From contig JADEYG010000001.1 in the NCBI GenBank assembly GCA_016906335.1, positions 1,550,001-1,614,000 on the forward strand: 64,000 bases of DNA. Direction: 5' to 3'. Positions 55,700-64,000 of the stretch are shown piece after piece. The first letter of the stretch is position 1, and every line of letters begins with the position of its first letter. A model generated the notes under the pieces. That model was not told the DNA's origin and searched no databases. It was given only the letters and a program-made list of their open reading frames with translations. Source of the stretch: Novakomyces olei. Taxonomy: Eukaryota > Ascomycota > Novakomycetes > Novakomycetales > Novakomycetaceae. The position numbers and the translations under genes were made by a program.

Positions 55700-57499
55700 A
55701 TGCCATCAGACTCGGGTACTGCAGCAGACGAACTGCCAAAGGCAGTCGACAGTACAAAGGCAGCAATCCGTCCAGCGATCAAGTCATGGGCTGATGATTC
55801 TGGGGACGAGCTCGATACCATTACAACGGGCATCGCTGGCATGTCACAGAAAGAAAAAGGCAGTGATCACGATAATGCAAATAAAGGCGGTCTTTTCGGC
55901 CGCATTAAAGACGCAGACGAGCCATCGCAGGCAAAGGGAGCGGTGACGACGGAGAGTGAGGCTGGTTCAAATTTGGTTGCGAATAAGCACGATGTCAGTA
56001 TAAAATTAGCAGATCTTCAAGCAGACCCCAATTCGCCACTCTACTCTGTGCATACGTTTGAAGAGCTGAATTTGTAAGCTTTTTGTATATCGCCGTGCTG
56101 TGTGTGTCTGACTTTTATAGGAGCGAAAATCTGTTGAAGGGAATTTATGCTATGAAGTTTCAAAAACCTTCAAAGATCCAAGAGAAAGCACTCCCACTCT
56201 TGCTCTCGAACCCGTAAGGAATTTTACATATTTTTAATGGTTGAAGTCTATGACGCTCGAAAATTTATCCTTCTGTTTTTCGCTTTGTTCTGTGTTGTTT
56301 CGTTCGTTTCGTTTCATTTGTTTCGTGTTTGCTTTCGGTCTCAAGACTTTGCCGGAAAAAGGCTGTATTGTTTTTCTAACTTGAAAAGACCTCGCAACAT
56401 GATTGGCCAGTCGCAATCTGGCACGGGCAAAACCGCCGCTTTTGCTTTGACTATGCTTTCCCGCGTTGATCCACAGCAAAAATCACCACAAGCTCTTTGT
56501 TTAGCTCCGTCGCGTGAACTAGCTCGTCAAATTATGGATGTTGTAAAAGAGATGGGTCAGTTTACGGATATCAGTATTGCGTACGCCATCCCAGGATCGA
56601 CCGAGCGTGGAGCTAAAGTCGGCGCGCAAATTGTTATTGGCACGCCTGGAACAATGGTGGATCTCATCAAACGCCGGCAAATCGATGTTCGCGGGGTAAA
56701 AGTCTTTGTTCTCGACGAGGCAGACAACATGCTTGACCAGCAAGGATTGGGCGAACAGTCTATGCGGGTAAAAGGGTATGGACGACGATGATCATCACAA
56801 ACGTGTGTGTAAAAAATACTAATGGATAGAACACTGCCAAAGTCTACACAAATTATCCTGTTTAGCGCCACGTTTCCAACAGAAGTAGAAGGCTTTGCTA
56901 AACGGTTTGCACCCGACGCGAATGAACTGCGATTGAAGACAGAAGAACTCTCTGTGGAGGGAATTAAGCAGCTCTATATGGATTGTGACTCGGAGGAGCA
57001 CAAGTATAATGTACTGCTAGAGCTTTACGGCCTAATGACGATCGGACAGAGTATTATCTTTTGCAAGCGTCGCGATACAGCTGATCGAATTGCACGGCTG
57101 ATGCAAGCAGAAGGTCACAGTGTTGCTAGTCTACACGGAGCGCTTACTCCAGAAGAGCGTGACAAGGTTATCGATTCTTTCCGCCAGGGAAAGAGCAAAA
57201 TTCTACTTACTACCAACGTTATTGCTCGCGGAATCGATATCTCACAGGTCAATATGGTCGTGAATTATGATATGCCGCTCGATAGTAAAGGCCGGCCTGA
57301 TCCTGAAACTTACTTACATCGTATCGGACGTACTGGCCGGTTTGGGCGCGTTGGTGTAAGTATCAATTTTACTCATGATCGTCGGAGCTGGGAGGAAATG
57401 AATGCAATTCAAAAATACTTTAACAAGCCCATGATTAAAGTGCCCACCGACGATTTGGAGGAGTTGGAGCGTGTAGTGAAAGAAGCACTTAAAAGCTAG
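55700..57499 (+). CDS. DBP5: DEAD-box RNA helicase Dbp5 (mRNA export)
   Basis: ATP-dependent RNP remodeller acting at the cytoplasmic face of the nuclear pore to release mRNA export factors. Exons are 55700-56073, 56121-56213, 56389-56775 and 56830-57499, giving 507 residues; introns are 47, 175 (acceptor AAAAG) and 54 nt. After an acidic N-terminus comes the family motif [28 protein letters not shown] with the Q motif. Motif I is [11 protein letters not shown], motif Ia PSRELARQ, motif [11 protein letters not shown], motif III FSATFP and motif [21 protein letters not shown] and the late Trp/Met helix also match Dbp5. All three junctions restore conserved sequence ([26 protein letters not shown]). 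Secure identification. Confidence 0.96.
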
Positions 57500-57958
57500 A
57501 CACCGATGAAGTATTCAAAATTAATAAACAAGTTGATCTATGTGTTATTTGGACTAGAATATTGTTCAGTTATAGGGAACCAATTTTGAGGATGGTATGA
57601 ATGCTACCTGCCATGCATGATACAATGATTTCTGGATGTTTTGAGCTTTTATCCGAAAGCAGATCAAAGAGCATTAATATTCGAAAACTAAAGAATATTA
57701 ATTTATTTCTATGAATGATATTCTAGCGAAAATAAATATCAAAATAATTTATTTTATTTTAATTTATTTATTAAATTTATTTAATCATTTTATTTTGTGG
57801 CGCTTAAAACGTAATTCTTATTGTCCGTTTATAACGATATATTCATCAATGAACGACTATAAAACAATAATAAAACCTATAAATCCGTGACCCAAAACCA
57901 TCTTTAAGCAGATAGATCAAGGATATGAAGCAAGACCCAACCTGGTAAGAGACGTGCT
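57500..57958. other. Convergent spacer, no gene seen
   Basis: AT-rich DNA between the 3' ends of DBP5 and ISU1, with TTTATTTTATT-type words near 57750-57800. No RNA gene or ORF recognised. Confidence 0.55.
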
Positions 57959-58597
57959 CTACGCCATCCGTAAATCGCCTTCCACAGCGTCGACCTTATT
58001 CTTGTCAACACCAACTTCAATGTCGGCGTTTTTCACATCAGGGTTCTTGCGATAATAGTCCTTTAAGGCTGCAGCTACTGCATCTTGAGCCAGCATGGAG
58101 CAGTGCAGCTTCACAGGTGGTAGTGAAAGTTCTTTAGCAATAACGTTATTTTTGATTTTAGCCGCTTCTTCCAGCGTGAGGCCCTTGATGAGTTCCGTTA
58201 CGTAGCTGCTTGAGGCGATCGCACTTCCGCAGCCAAACGTTTTAAACTTGCATTCCGTAATGCGCCCATTCTCGTCCACACGAATAGCCAGTTTCATCAC
58301 GTCTCCGCAGGCCGGAGCTCCGACAAGTCCGATGCCGACATCCTGATCGCCCTTGGGAAGAGTGCCCACGTTACGCGGCGAGTTGTAGTGGTCAAGGACC
58401 TTTTCGTGGTAGGCGCGTTTCTGCAGAGCTCCAGCGGCTCCAGCCACCTCCACTTTGCGCAGAGTTCGTGGTGAAGCGCGGTTCGCTAGTAGTGAGGACA
58501 GACCGCGGCGGCCGATGCTTGCGCCAGCAGTTTGGCGGCCTGTTCGCAATAGAGCGCACGCACTCTGACGTGTAATATTCATCATTTGCGTATTCAT
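57959..58597 (-). CDS. ISU1: Mitochondrial iron-sulfur cluster scaffold protein (IscU type)
   Basis: Scaffold on which [2Fe-2S] clusters are built by the Nfs1 desulfurase complex in the mitochondrial matrix. Intronless, 212 residues. The first ~60 residues are Arg/Ser/Ala-rich without acidic residues until late, a typical matrix presequence. The mature part starts at RAYHEKVLDHYNSPRNVG. The three cluster ligand cysteines are C97 (GAPACGDV), C123 (FGCGSAIASSS) and C166 (KLHCSMLAQDA). LPPVK (159-163) is the Hsp70 (Ssq1)-binding motif. A C-terminal extension beyond the usual end (about 25 residues, acidic) is present. Certain identification. Confidence 0.97.
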   Translation of the reverse strand: MNTQMMNITRQSACALLRTGRQTAGASIGRRGLSSLLANRASPRTLRKVEVAGAAGALQKRAYHEKVLDHYNSPRNVGTLPKGDQDVGIGLVGAPACGDVMKLAIRVDENGRITECKFKTFGCGSAIASSSYVTELIKGLTLEEAAKIKNNVIAKELSLPPVKLHCSMLAQDAVAAALKDYYRKNPDVKNADIEVGVDKNKVDAVEGDLRMA

Positions 58598-59532
58598 AGT
58601 GCCAAGTTCTCTTTTCTCGTTGTCTTGCAGAGGGAGGAAAAGTTAAGGGATGAAAGTTAAACTTGATCGGTCAAAAGTATCTTATAAAAATCGATGCCGA
58701 TTATATCATATCTTGCTCACGAAAAGTCTGTACAGGGTTTTCTGGGTTTATTAGGGTAATCAACCCTCGTTCTGGAATAAACGCTCTACAGATAATATGA
58801 GATTGAGACGTCGGCCATAAGCATCCTGATTTTACGTAACCCATATCTGAGTGTTTAAGTAATACAATTTGGTATTGCTTATCACTGATACCAATTTGCC
58901 AGAGCGCGAGACAGATTTGTATAATACTGACACTAAGTGTTCCAACAAAGGTGGCTAAAACATCGTCTCTTCCAGCCTTGTAAAAATTTGAATATCCCTT
59001 TACAATCTAAAATTCTTGAATACTAAAAATTTGGAAAATGGTGCTTCAATTACAAGATTTGGATCCTGCTGCAGTAACATGGAAAGCTTAATTACATACT
59101 GCTCATACTAATCTGTATTTATCTACGAGTAGCAAAACCTAGGATATCAAAGAAAGTATTTACAAAAAATTAACACCATAAGCGAATGAGTAGTAAGAGA
59201 TAAAATATTGAGTAATTGTGATAGATAATCGATAATACATAAAATCAAAAATTAAATAAAAATTAAATAAAAAAAAAAATAAAAAAAAAATTGACCCAGG
59301 ACCAGACCAACCAAGGCGACAGAGGCACTTGTTTTCAACCAGCGGTTGGACGGTTTCAAAAGTGGCTTCTTTCCACGTAATCGCAGTCGCGTTGAGAACC
59401 GCTACTGCGGGTGCCTCCTTTTGCACAAGAATTGGCCGCCAAAACTGTGTGTTGAGAAAGAATTCCAGCATACTAAACAAATCTGCTTTTGCAATCGGAC
59501 ATCGTCGCTTTTTCGCCTCATCGCCGACAGCA
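58598..59532. other. Region upstream of C1-THF synthase
   Basis: No independent gene seen. The last 260 bases (59272-59532) form an ATG-less open frame continuous with the C1-THF synthase start and rich in Arg/Ser/Ala, described under findings. An A-rich tract lies at 59240-59290. The antisense frame at 59160-59480 is a shadow. Confidence 0.5.
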
Positions 59533-62500
59533 ATGCCAGCTCAAATCATTGACGGAAATGCCACTGCAAAGTAAGGCTTTAAACTGTACCCAGTTTTCAT
59601 TTATCTACTCAGGCTCAAGAGCCAACAGTTGTCTGTGTCTAATAATTTCGCAAACAATTCCTTACGTATAGGGCAATCCGTGAGCAAATTGCAGAGGCAA
59701 TCCGCACTACTGGCATACGCCCCAGTCTGGCCATTGTGCAGGTAGGCGGCCGTGAAGATTCATCGCTCTATGTGCGCATGAAGGAAAAAGCTGCAAAGGA
59801 AGCCAATATCGCTTTTCGTCATATAAATCTGCCGCAGGATATCACCCAGGACGAGGTATTTGTCACGCCATAACTTTTCAAAATGATTACTATTCATTTC
59901 TTTGTATTCAGTCTATTGCTTTTTTTCTCTATTGCTCTATTGCTCTATTGCTCTATTGCTCTATTGCTCTATTGCTCTATTGCTCTATTGCTCTATTGCT
60001 CTATTGCTCTATTGCTCTATTGCTCTATTGCTCTATTGCTCTATTGCTCTATTGCTCTATTGCTCTATTGCTCTATTGCTCTATTGCTCTATTGCTCTAT
60101 TGCTCTATTGCTCTATTGCTCTATTGCTCTATTGCTCTATTGCTCTATTGCTCTATTGCTCTATTGCTCTATTGCTCTATTGCTCTATTGCTCTATTGCT
60201 CTATTGCTCTATTGCTCTATTGCTCTATTGCTCTATTGCTCTATCATCGGATTATTTGAATACCGTGCCACCATTCCCTTGTATTTAATTATTTCGTACT
60301 TTTTCATTTCTAACACTGCACAGCTCATCAAACACATCCATGCTCTAAATCTCGACCCGAACGTGCACGGTGTGCTCGTACAATTGCCCATCCCTGCTCA
60401 TTTGTCAGAGCAGGCTGTAACTGCGGCAGTTGCCCTGGACAAGGATGTTGATGGTTTCGCCGTTGCCAATATAGGAGAGCTGGCGAAGAAGAACGGTCAC
60501 CCTTTATTCGTGCCGTGCACGCCCAAAGGCATCATATACCTCTTGGACGCGTACAGCATCGATATTCGTGGAAAAAGAGCCGTTGTTTTAGGCCGCAGCG
60601 ATATTGTTGGGAACCCAGTAGCGTATCTCCTTCGTAACCGTGATGCCACTGTGACCGTAGTCCATTCGCGCAGTGACAATATACGGGAGATTGTACGTGA
60701 GGCGGATATAGTAGTGGCGGCAATTGGACAGCCTCAGCTTGTAAAGGCCGATTGGATCAAACCCGGGGCAATTGTAATCGATGTGGGTACAAACTATGTG
60801 CCCGACGCTACACGCAAGTCGGGCCAGAGACTCGTGGGCGATGTTGACTTTGAAGAGGCCTCTAAAGTGGCAGAGTACATTACTCCCGTCCCCGGAGGAG
60901 TGGGCCCTATGACCGTTTGCATGCTTATGCAAAATGTATGGGAGTCTGCACAGAGGCACCACCGAGCTCGCCGGCTGCAGCCACTACCCTTAACTCTTCT
61001 GGACCCGGTCCCCTCTGATCTGGCAATTGCGAGTGGTCAGAGGCCTAAACAGATTGCTCAATTGGCACAGGAAATTGGAGTTTTGCCAGAGGAGTTAGAG
61101 CTGCATGGGTCCTACAAAGCCAAAGTCAGTTTGGACGCATTGGACCGTTTAGCGGATCAGCCAAACGGCAAGTACGTAATCGTTACAGGCATCACACCCA
61201 CACCAGCGGGCGAGGGCAAATCGACGACAACGTACGGACTGGTACAGGCACTCGGAGCAGAGTTGGGACTGAACGCCTTTGCCTGCGTTCGCCAGCCCTC
61301 TCAGGGCCCTACCTTTGGCATTAAAGGTGGAGCCGCTGGTGGAGGCTATGCTCAGTGTATTCCCATGGACGAGTTCAATCTGCACATGACCGGTGACATT
61401 CACGCTATCGGAGCGGCCAACAATCTGTTGGCTGCCGCTATAGACACACGTATTTTCCATGAAAATACGCAAAAAGACAGGGCACTGTTCAGCCGGCTAG
61501 TTCCGGAGAAAAAGGGGGTCAGAAAGTTTGCTCCCGTAATGTTCCGTAGGCTGCGTAAACTGGGAATAGCAAAGACGGACCCGAACGATCTGACAGAGGC
61601 AGAAGTACGTAAATTTGCTCGTCTCGATATCGATCCGGACACTATTACGTGGCAGCGAGTGTTGGACGTGAATGACCGTTTCCTCCGTGGCATAACTATC
61701 GGAGAGGGCCCCAATGAGAAGGGCATGACGCGTCGGACTGGCTTTGATATTACTGTGGCCAGTGAGTGTATGAGCGTACTGGCTCTGACTACGAGTCTGC
61801 GGGACATGAGAGAAAGACTTGGGGCAATGGTAGTTGCCTCCAGTCGCAGCGGTGACCCCATCACTGCTGACGATCTCGGAATCGGTGGTGCTTTAGCCGT
61901 TTTAATGAAGGACGCGCTTAAACCGAACCTGATGCAAACGCTGGAGGGCACTCCAGTGTTTGTCCACGCTGGGCCTTTTGCCAATATCTCTATCGGCCAG
62001 AGCTCTGTGCTGGCGGACAAGTTGGCCCTTAAACTCGGCGATTATTGTGTAACTGAAGCAGGGTTTTCTTCCGAGATTGGACTGGAAAAGTTTTGCAACA
62101 TTAAATGCCGGTCTAGCGGTCTCAACCCGGACTGTGCCGTCCTTGTTGCCACTGTCCAGGCACTCAAGATGCATGGCGCTGGTGATTTAGGTAATGGATG
62201 TGCTAATATGGAGAGGCATATTGAAAACTGCCGTCGCTACAATATCCCTGTCGTTGTAGCAATAAACCGCTTTGCCACCGATACGGCAGAGGAAATTGCT
62301 CTCATCCGTGAGCGAGCTGCTGCTGCTGGTGCAGACGCGGCAGTGCCTACTTTTCATTGGGCTCGTGGAGGCGCTGGCGCTCGTGATCTGGCTCAGGCTG
62401 TTGTGCAGGCGAGCGAAAAGCCCAGCAAGTTTGAGTACCTCTACCCTCTCGATCTGCCGCTCAAGGATAAAATAGAAAAAATTGCGTGTGAAATGTACGG

Positions 62501-62801
62501 TGCCCGGAGTGTGGAGTACGCACCACTCGCTCTGGACCGTATTGACCGGCTCACACGTCAGGGCTATGCTGGCCTGCCTGTCTGTATTGCTAAAACACAG
62601 TACTCTTTGTCCGCCGACCCAGAGCTGAAGAATTCTCCACGCGACTTTGTCGTGCCCATCCGCGATGTACGTTTGTCCGCCGGCGCCGGGTTTGTTTACC
62701 CTCTGACGGGTGCTATTCAAACGATCCCGGGTCTGCCTACTGCTCCGGCTTACTTGAACATCGACGTGGACGATGAGGGGAACGTTGTAGGCCTTTTCTG
62801 A
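59533..62801 (+). CDS. ADE3: C1-tetrahydrofolate synthase (trifunctional)
   Basis: Trifunctional folate enzyme: methylene-THF dehydrogenase, methenyl-THF cyclohydrolase and formyl-THF synthetase, supplying one-carbon units for purines and methionine. Exons are 59533-59570, 59672-59855 and 60324-62801, giving 899 residues. Intron 1 is 101 nt; intron 2 is 468 nt and mostly an 8-bp tandem array. The dehydrogenase/cyclohydrolase part carries [16 protein letters not shown] (active-site Lys), [26 protein letters not shown] and [17 protein letters not shown]. The synthetase part has [16 protein letters not shown] (ATP loop), [14 protein letters not shown] and [18 protein letters not shown]. The start chosen gives [12 protein letters not shown], a cytosolic N-terminus. 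An upstream in-frame extension resembles a mitochondrial presequence, so a Mis1-like isoform is possible. Identity is certain. Confidence 0.96.
59927..60244. repeat. 8-bp tandem array (TCTATTGC)n inside C1-THF synthase intron 2
   Basis: About 39 near-perfect copies of TCTATTGC within the intron from donor 59856 to acceptor 60323. As with the DDB1 array, forward frames stay open and give an LLYCSIAL artefact. Confidence 0.97.
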
Positions 62802-63374
62802 TTTGAACCAAACAGACAAAGATGGGGGGAGACAATGGGAAAAAAATAATGCAAAAAAAATAATGCAAAAAAAATAATGCAAAAGAAATAATGCAAAAGA
62901 AATTATGCAAAAGGATTCTATGAAAAAAAAAATAATCGAAAAAAGAAAGCAGGAGGCAATTTGCAAAAGCAAGGCAAATATTCGTCTCCTAATTTCGTCT
63001 TGCAATTCGTTTGCGTGGAGAACCCCCACGCTCGATTCAACCCGGTGTGCGCCATTACTGGTTTTGGCAACTTAACTTGCCTTGTATTTAGATTAGCTAG
63101 ATTGTGATATATAGAAGCAATATATCGATCATTAGACTTATTTGCCACAGCAGGTGCAGAGCTATCGCCAGGGTTTGGCGTTTACTAGTTCAAAGTGGAC
63201 GCTGGTCCTTGGTATACAAAGGCAAAAGAATATACAGTATGGCGGACAAAAGGCACTTTTAAACAAACAGCAATTATAAATAAAGCCAGTTGGTTGCCAC
63301 GCTATAGATCAACAGTGTACGTGAGAATGTGCAAGTGCTGTCGGTGAGTGCAAATATATATATACAGTCGACGC
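62802..63374. other. Convergent spacer with 14-bp repeat
   Basis: Between the 3' ends of C1-THF synthase and the last gene. Holds the 14-bp repeat below and otherwise unremarkable sequence, including a TATATATACAG word near 63358. Confidence 0.5.
62847..62914. repeat. 14-bp tandem repeat
   Basis: Five copies of TAATGCAAAAAAAA drifting to TAATGCAAAAGAAA and TTATGCAAAAGG. It lies 46 bp past the C1-THF synthase stop codon, in its likely 3' UTR. Confidence 0.85.
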
Positions 63375-64000
63375 CTAGTCAAGCACACGTGGCGCACTCG
63401 TCCCTTCCTCAACGGCCAAGTGCGCCAGCGCATTTTGGCCGTGCAGTAAAAGCTCTTCTGATATTACGAGTGTTCGAGTTATCTGCTGCTCAATCTCTTG
63501 AGCGGCTTCCAGCAAACTTGGCGCCTCCTGGTCTTCCGCGTCTTCACTAAACTCGACAGACAGTGTCGCACGCGGCATTCCGGTACGAACTTGTTGCCTT
63601 AACCTTTTAATTTCCAACGTCTGTGCCCGCAGTTTCGACTCCAGCTCCTTGTTTATAGCCCGGAGCGAATCGTTCTCTAACCGTGCATCCAGCATCTTGG
63701 GTTAGCATCAACTCCTCTGCACATTTCCCTTTTTCCTTGTTTTATTTTATTTTCAGCTCATTTTCATTTTCTTCTTTTCTTTATTTTCTTTTTTTCTTTT
63801 TTTCTTTTTTTCTTTTTTTTTCTTTTTTTCTTTTCTCCCTTGTTTTTGTTTGTTTCAAATTTATTAATTTCAAACTTATTTAAAATCATCGTTCGCCTAC
63901 CCTCCTCTGGAAACGCGCAGTCTCCATATCATTCTCCGTATCGGCGTCGTCCGTCTCCGACCCGAGAGCGGTTGGAGACACCGGCGAGGCCGACGGAGAA
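63375..64000 (-). CDS. Coiled-coil protein, 5' end outside the window (partial)
   Basis: Not recognised. Two exons are visible: 63901-64000, which runs off the window, and 63375-63695. The 205-nt intron has donor GTAGGC, branch GCTAAC and acceptor CCAAG. The upstream exon encodes a Ser/Pro/Thr and acidic stretch (SPTALGSETDDADTEND) and joins METARFQRRMLDARLEND in frame. A predicted coiled coil follows (SLRAINKELESKLRAQTLEI) with heptad-like Leu spacing, then an acidic linker and a second helix (LLEAAQEIEQQITRTLVISE). No catalytic motif. The downstream ATG at 63695 could be an alternative start if the junction is wrong. On the minus strand the intron is a GAAAAAAA-type purine repeat. Confidence 0.6.
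63740..63840. repeat. Polypyrimidine repeat (TTTTTTTC)n in the last intron
   Basis: Several consecutive TTTTTTTC/TTTTC units on the plus strand, that is a GAAAAAAA purine tract in the sense strand of the intron 63696-63900. Confidence 0.85.

Noticed and set aside
59883-60320. Frame with LLYCSIAL repeats fused to C1-THF synthase
   Set aside because: This is intron 2; an in-frame stop follows the donor, so retention would not be productive.

Overview
The window looks like nuclear DNA of a fungus, most likely an ascomycete-type (Dikarya) genome with compact genes. The evidence is 32 short GT-AG introns (many of 37 to 55 nt, with a CTAAC/CTAAT-like branch site just before the acceptor), a DASH-complex subunit (HSK3), a cerevisin-type protease, a GH72 glucanosyltransferase, a fungal C1-THF synthase, an Nrd1-type four-RRM protein and TTAGGG-like telomeric words. 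I cannot name the species. No virus-like element, transposon or CRISPR array was recognised.

Layout: 551-1326 (-) unknown four-TM protein; 3148-6567 (+) Cid1/CutA-type nucleotidyltransferase; 7510-9220 (+) GH72 cell-wall enzyme; 9648-13837 (+) DDB1; 14344-16302 (-) MFS phosphate-type transporter; 17498-19860 (+) peroxisomal acyl-CoA oxidase; 20061-20133 tRNA-Arg; 21871-25086 (+) four-RRM protein; 26244-26663 (+) MAPEG protein; 26940-27773 (+) sororin-like candidate; 28198-32396 (+) PDS5; 33015-36165 (+) TTI1; 36677-37897 (-) eIF5; 38700-39482 (-) SRP receptor beta; 39707-40754 (+) IWR1; 41022-41349 (-) HSK3; 41722-44290 (+) ARP8; 44565-44635 tRNA-Pro; 45293-47473 (-) HRI-type eIF2-alpha kinase; 48310-51329 (+) low-complexity protein; 52633-54078 (+) subtilisin; 54858-55280 (-) small unknown protein; 55700-57499 (+) DBP5; 57959-58597 (-) ISU1; 59533-62801 (+) C1-THF synthase; 63375-64000 (-) coiled-coil protein cut by the window edge.

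Most genes are single-copy housekeeping genes with no operon-like logic. The exception is chromosome biology: the sororin-like candidate, PDS5, TTI1, HSK3 and ARP8 lie within 18 kb. The most interesting observations are a protein with an FGF motif and a sororin-like C-terminus immediately upstream of PDS5; introns that seem to grow almost only by simple-sequence expansion (7-bp, 8-bp and homopurine arrays); frequent AAG (and one GAG) 3' splice sites; and a mitochondrial-presequence-like open frame without an ATG ahead of C1-THF synthase. Exon structures were worked out by eye from splice signals, reading-frame continuity and family similarity; no alignment could be run.
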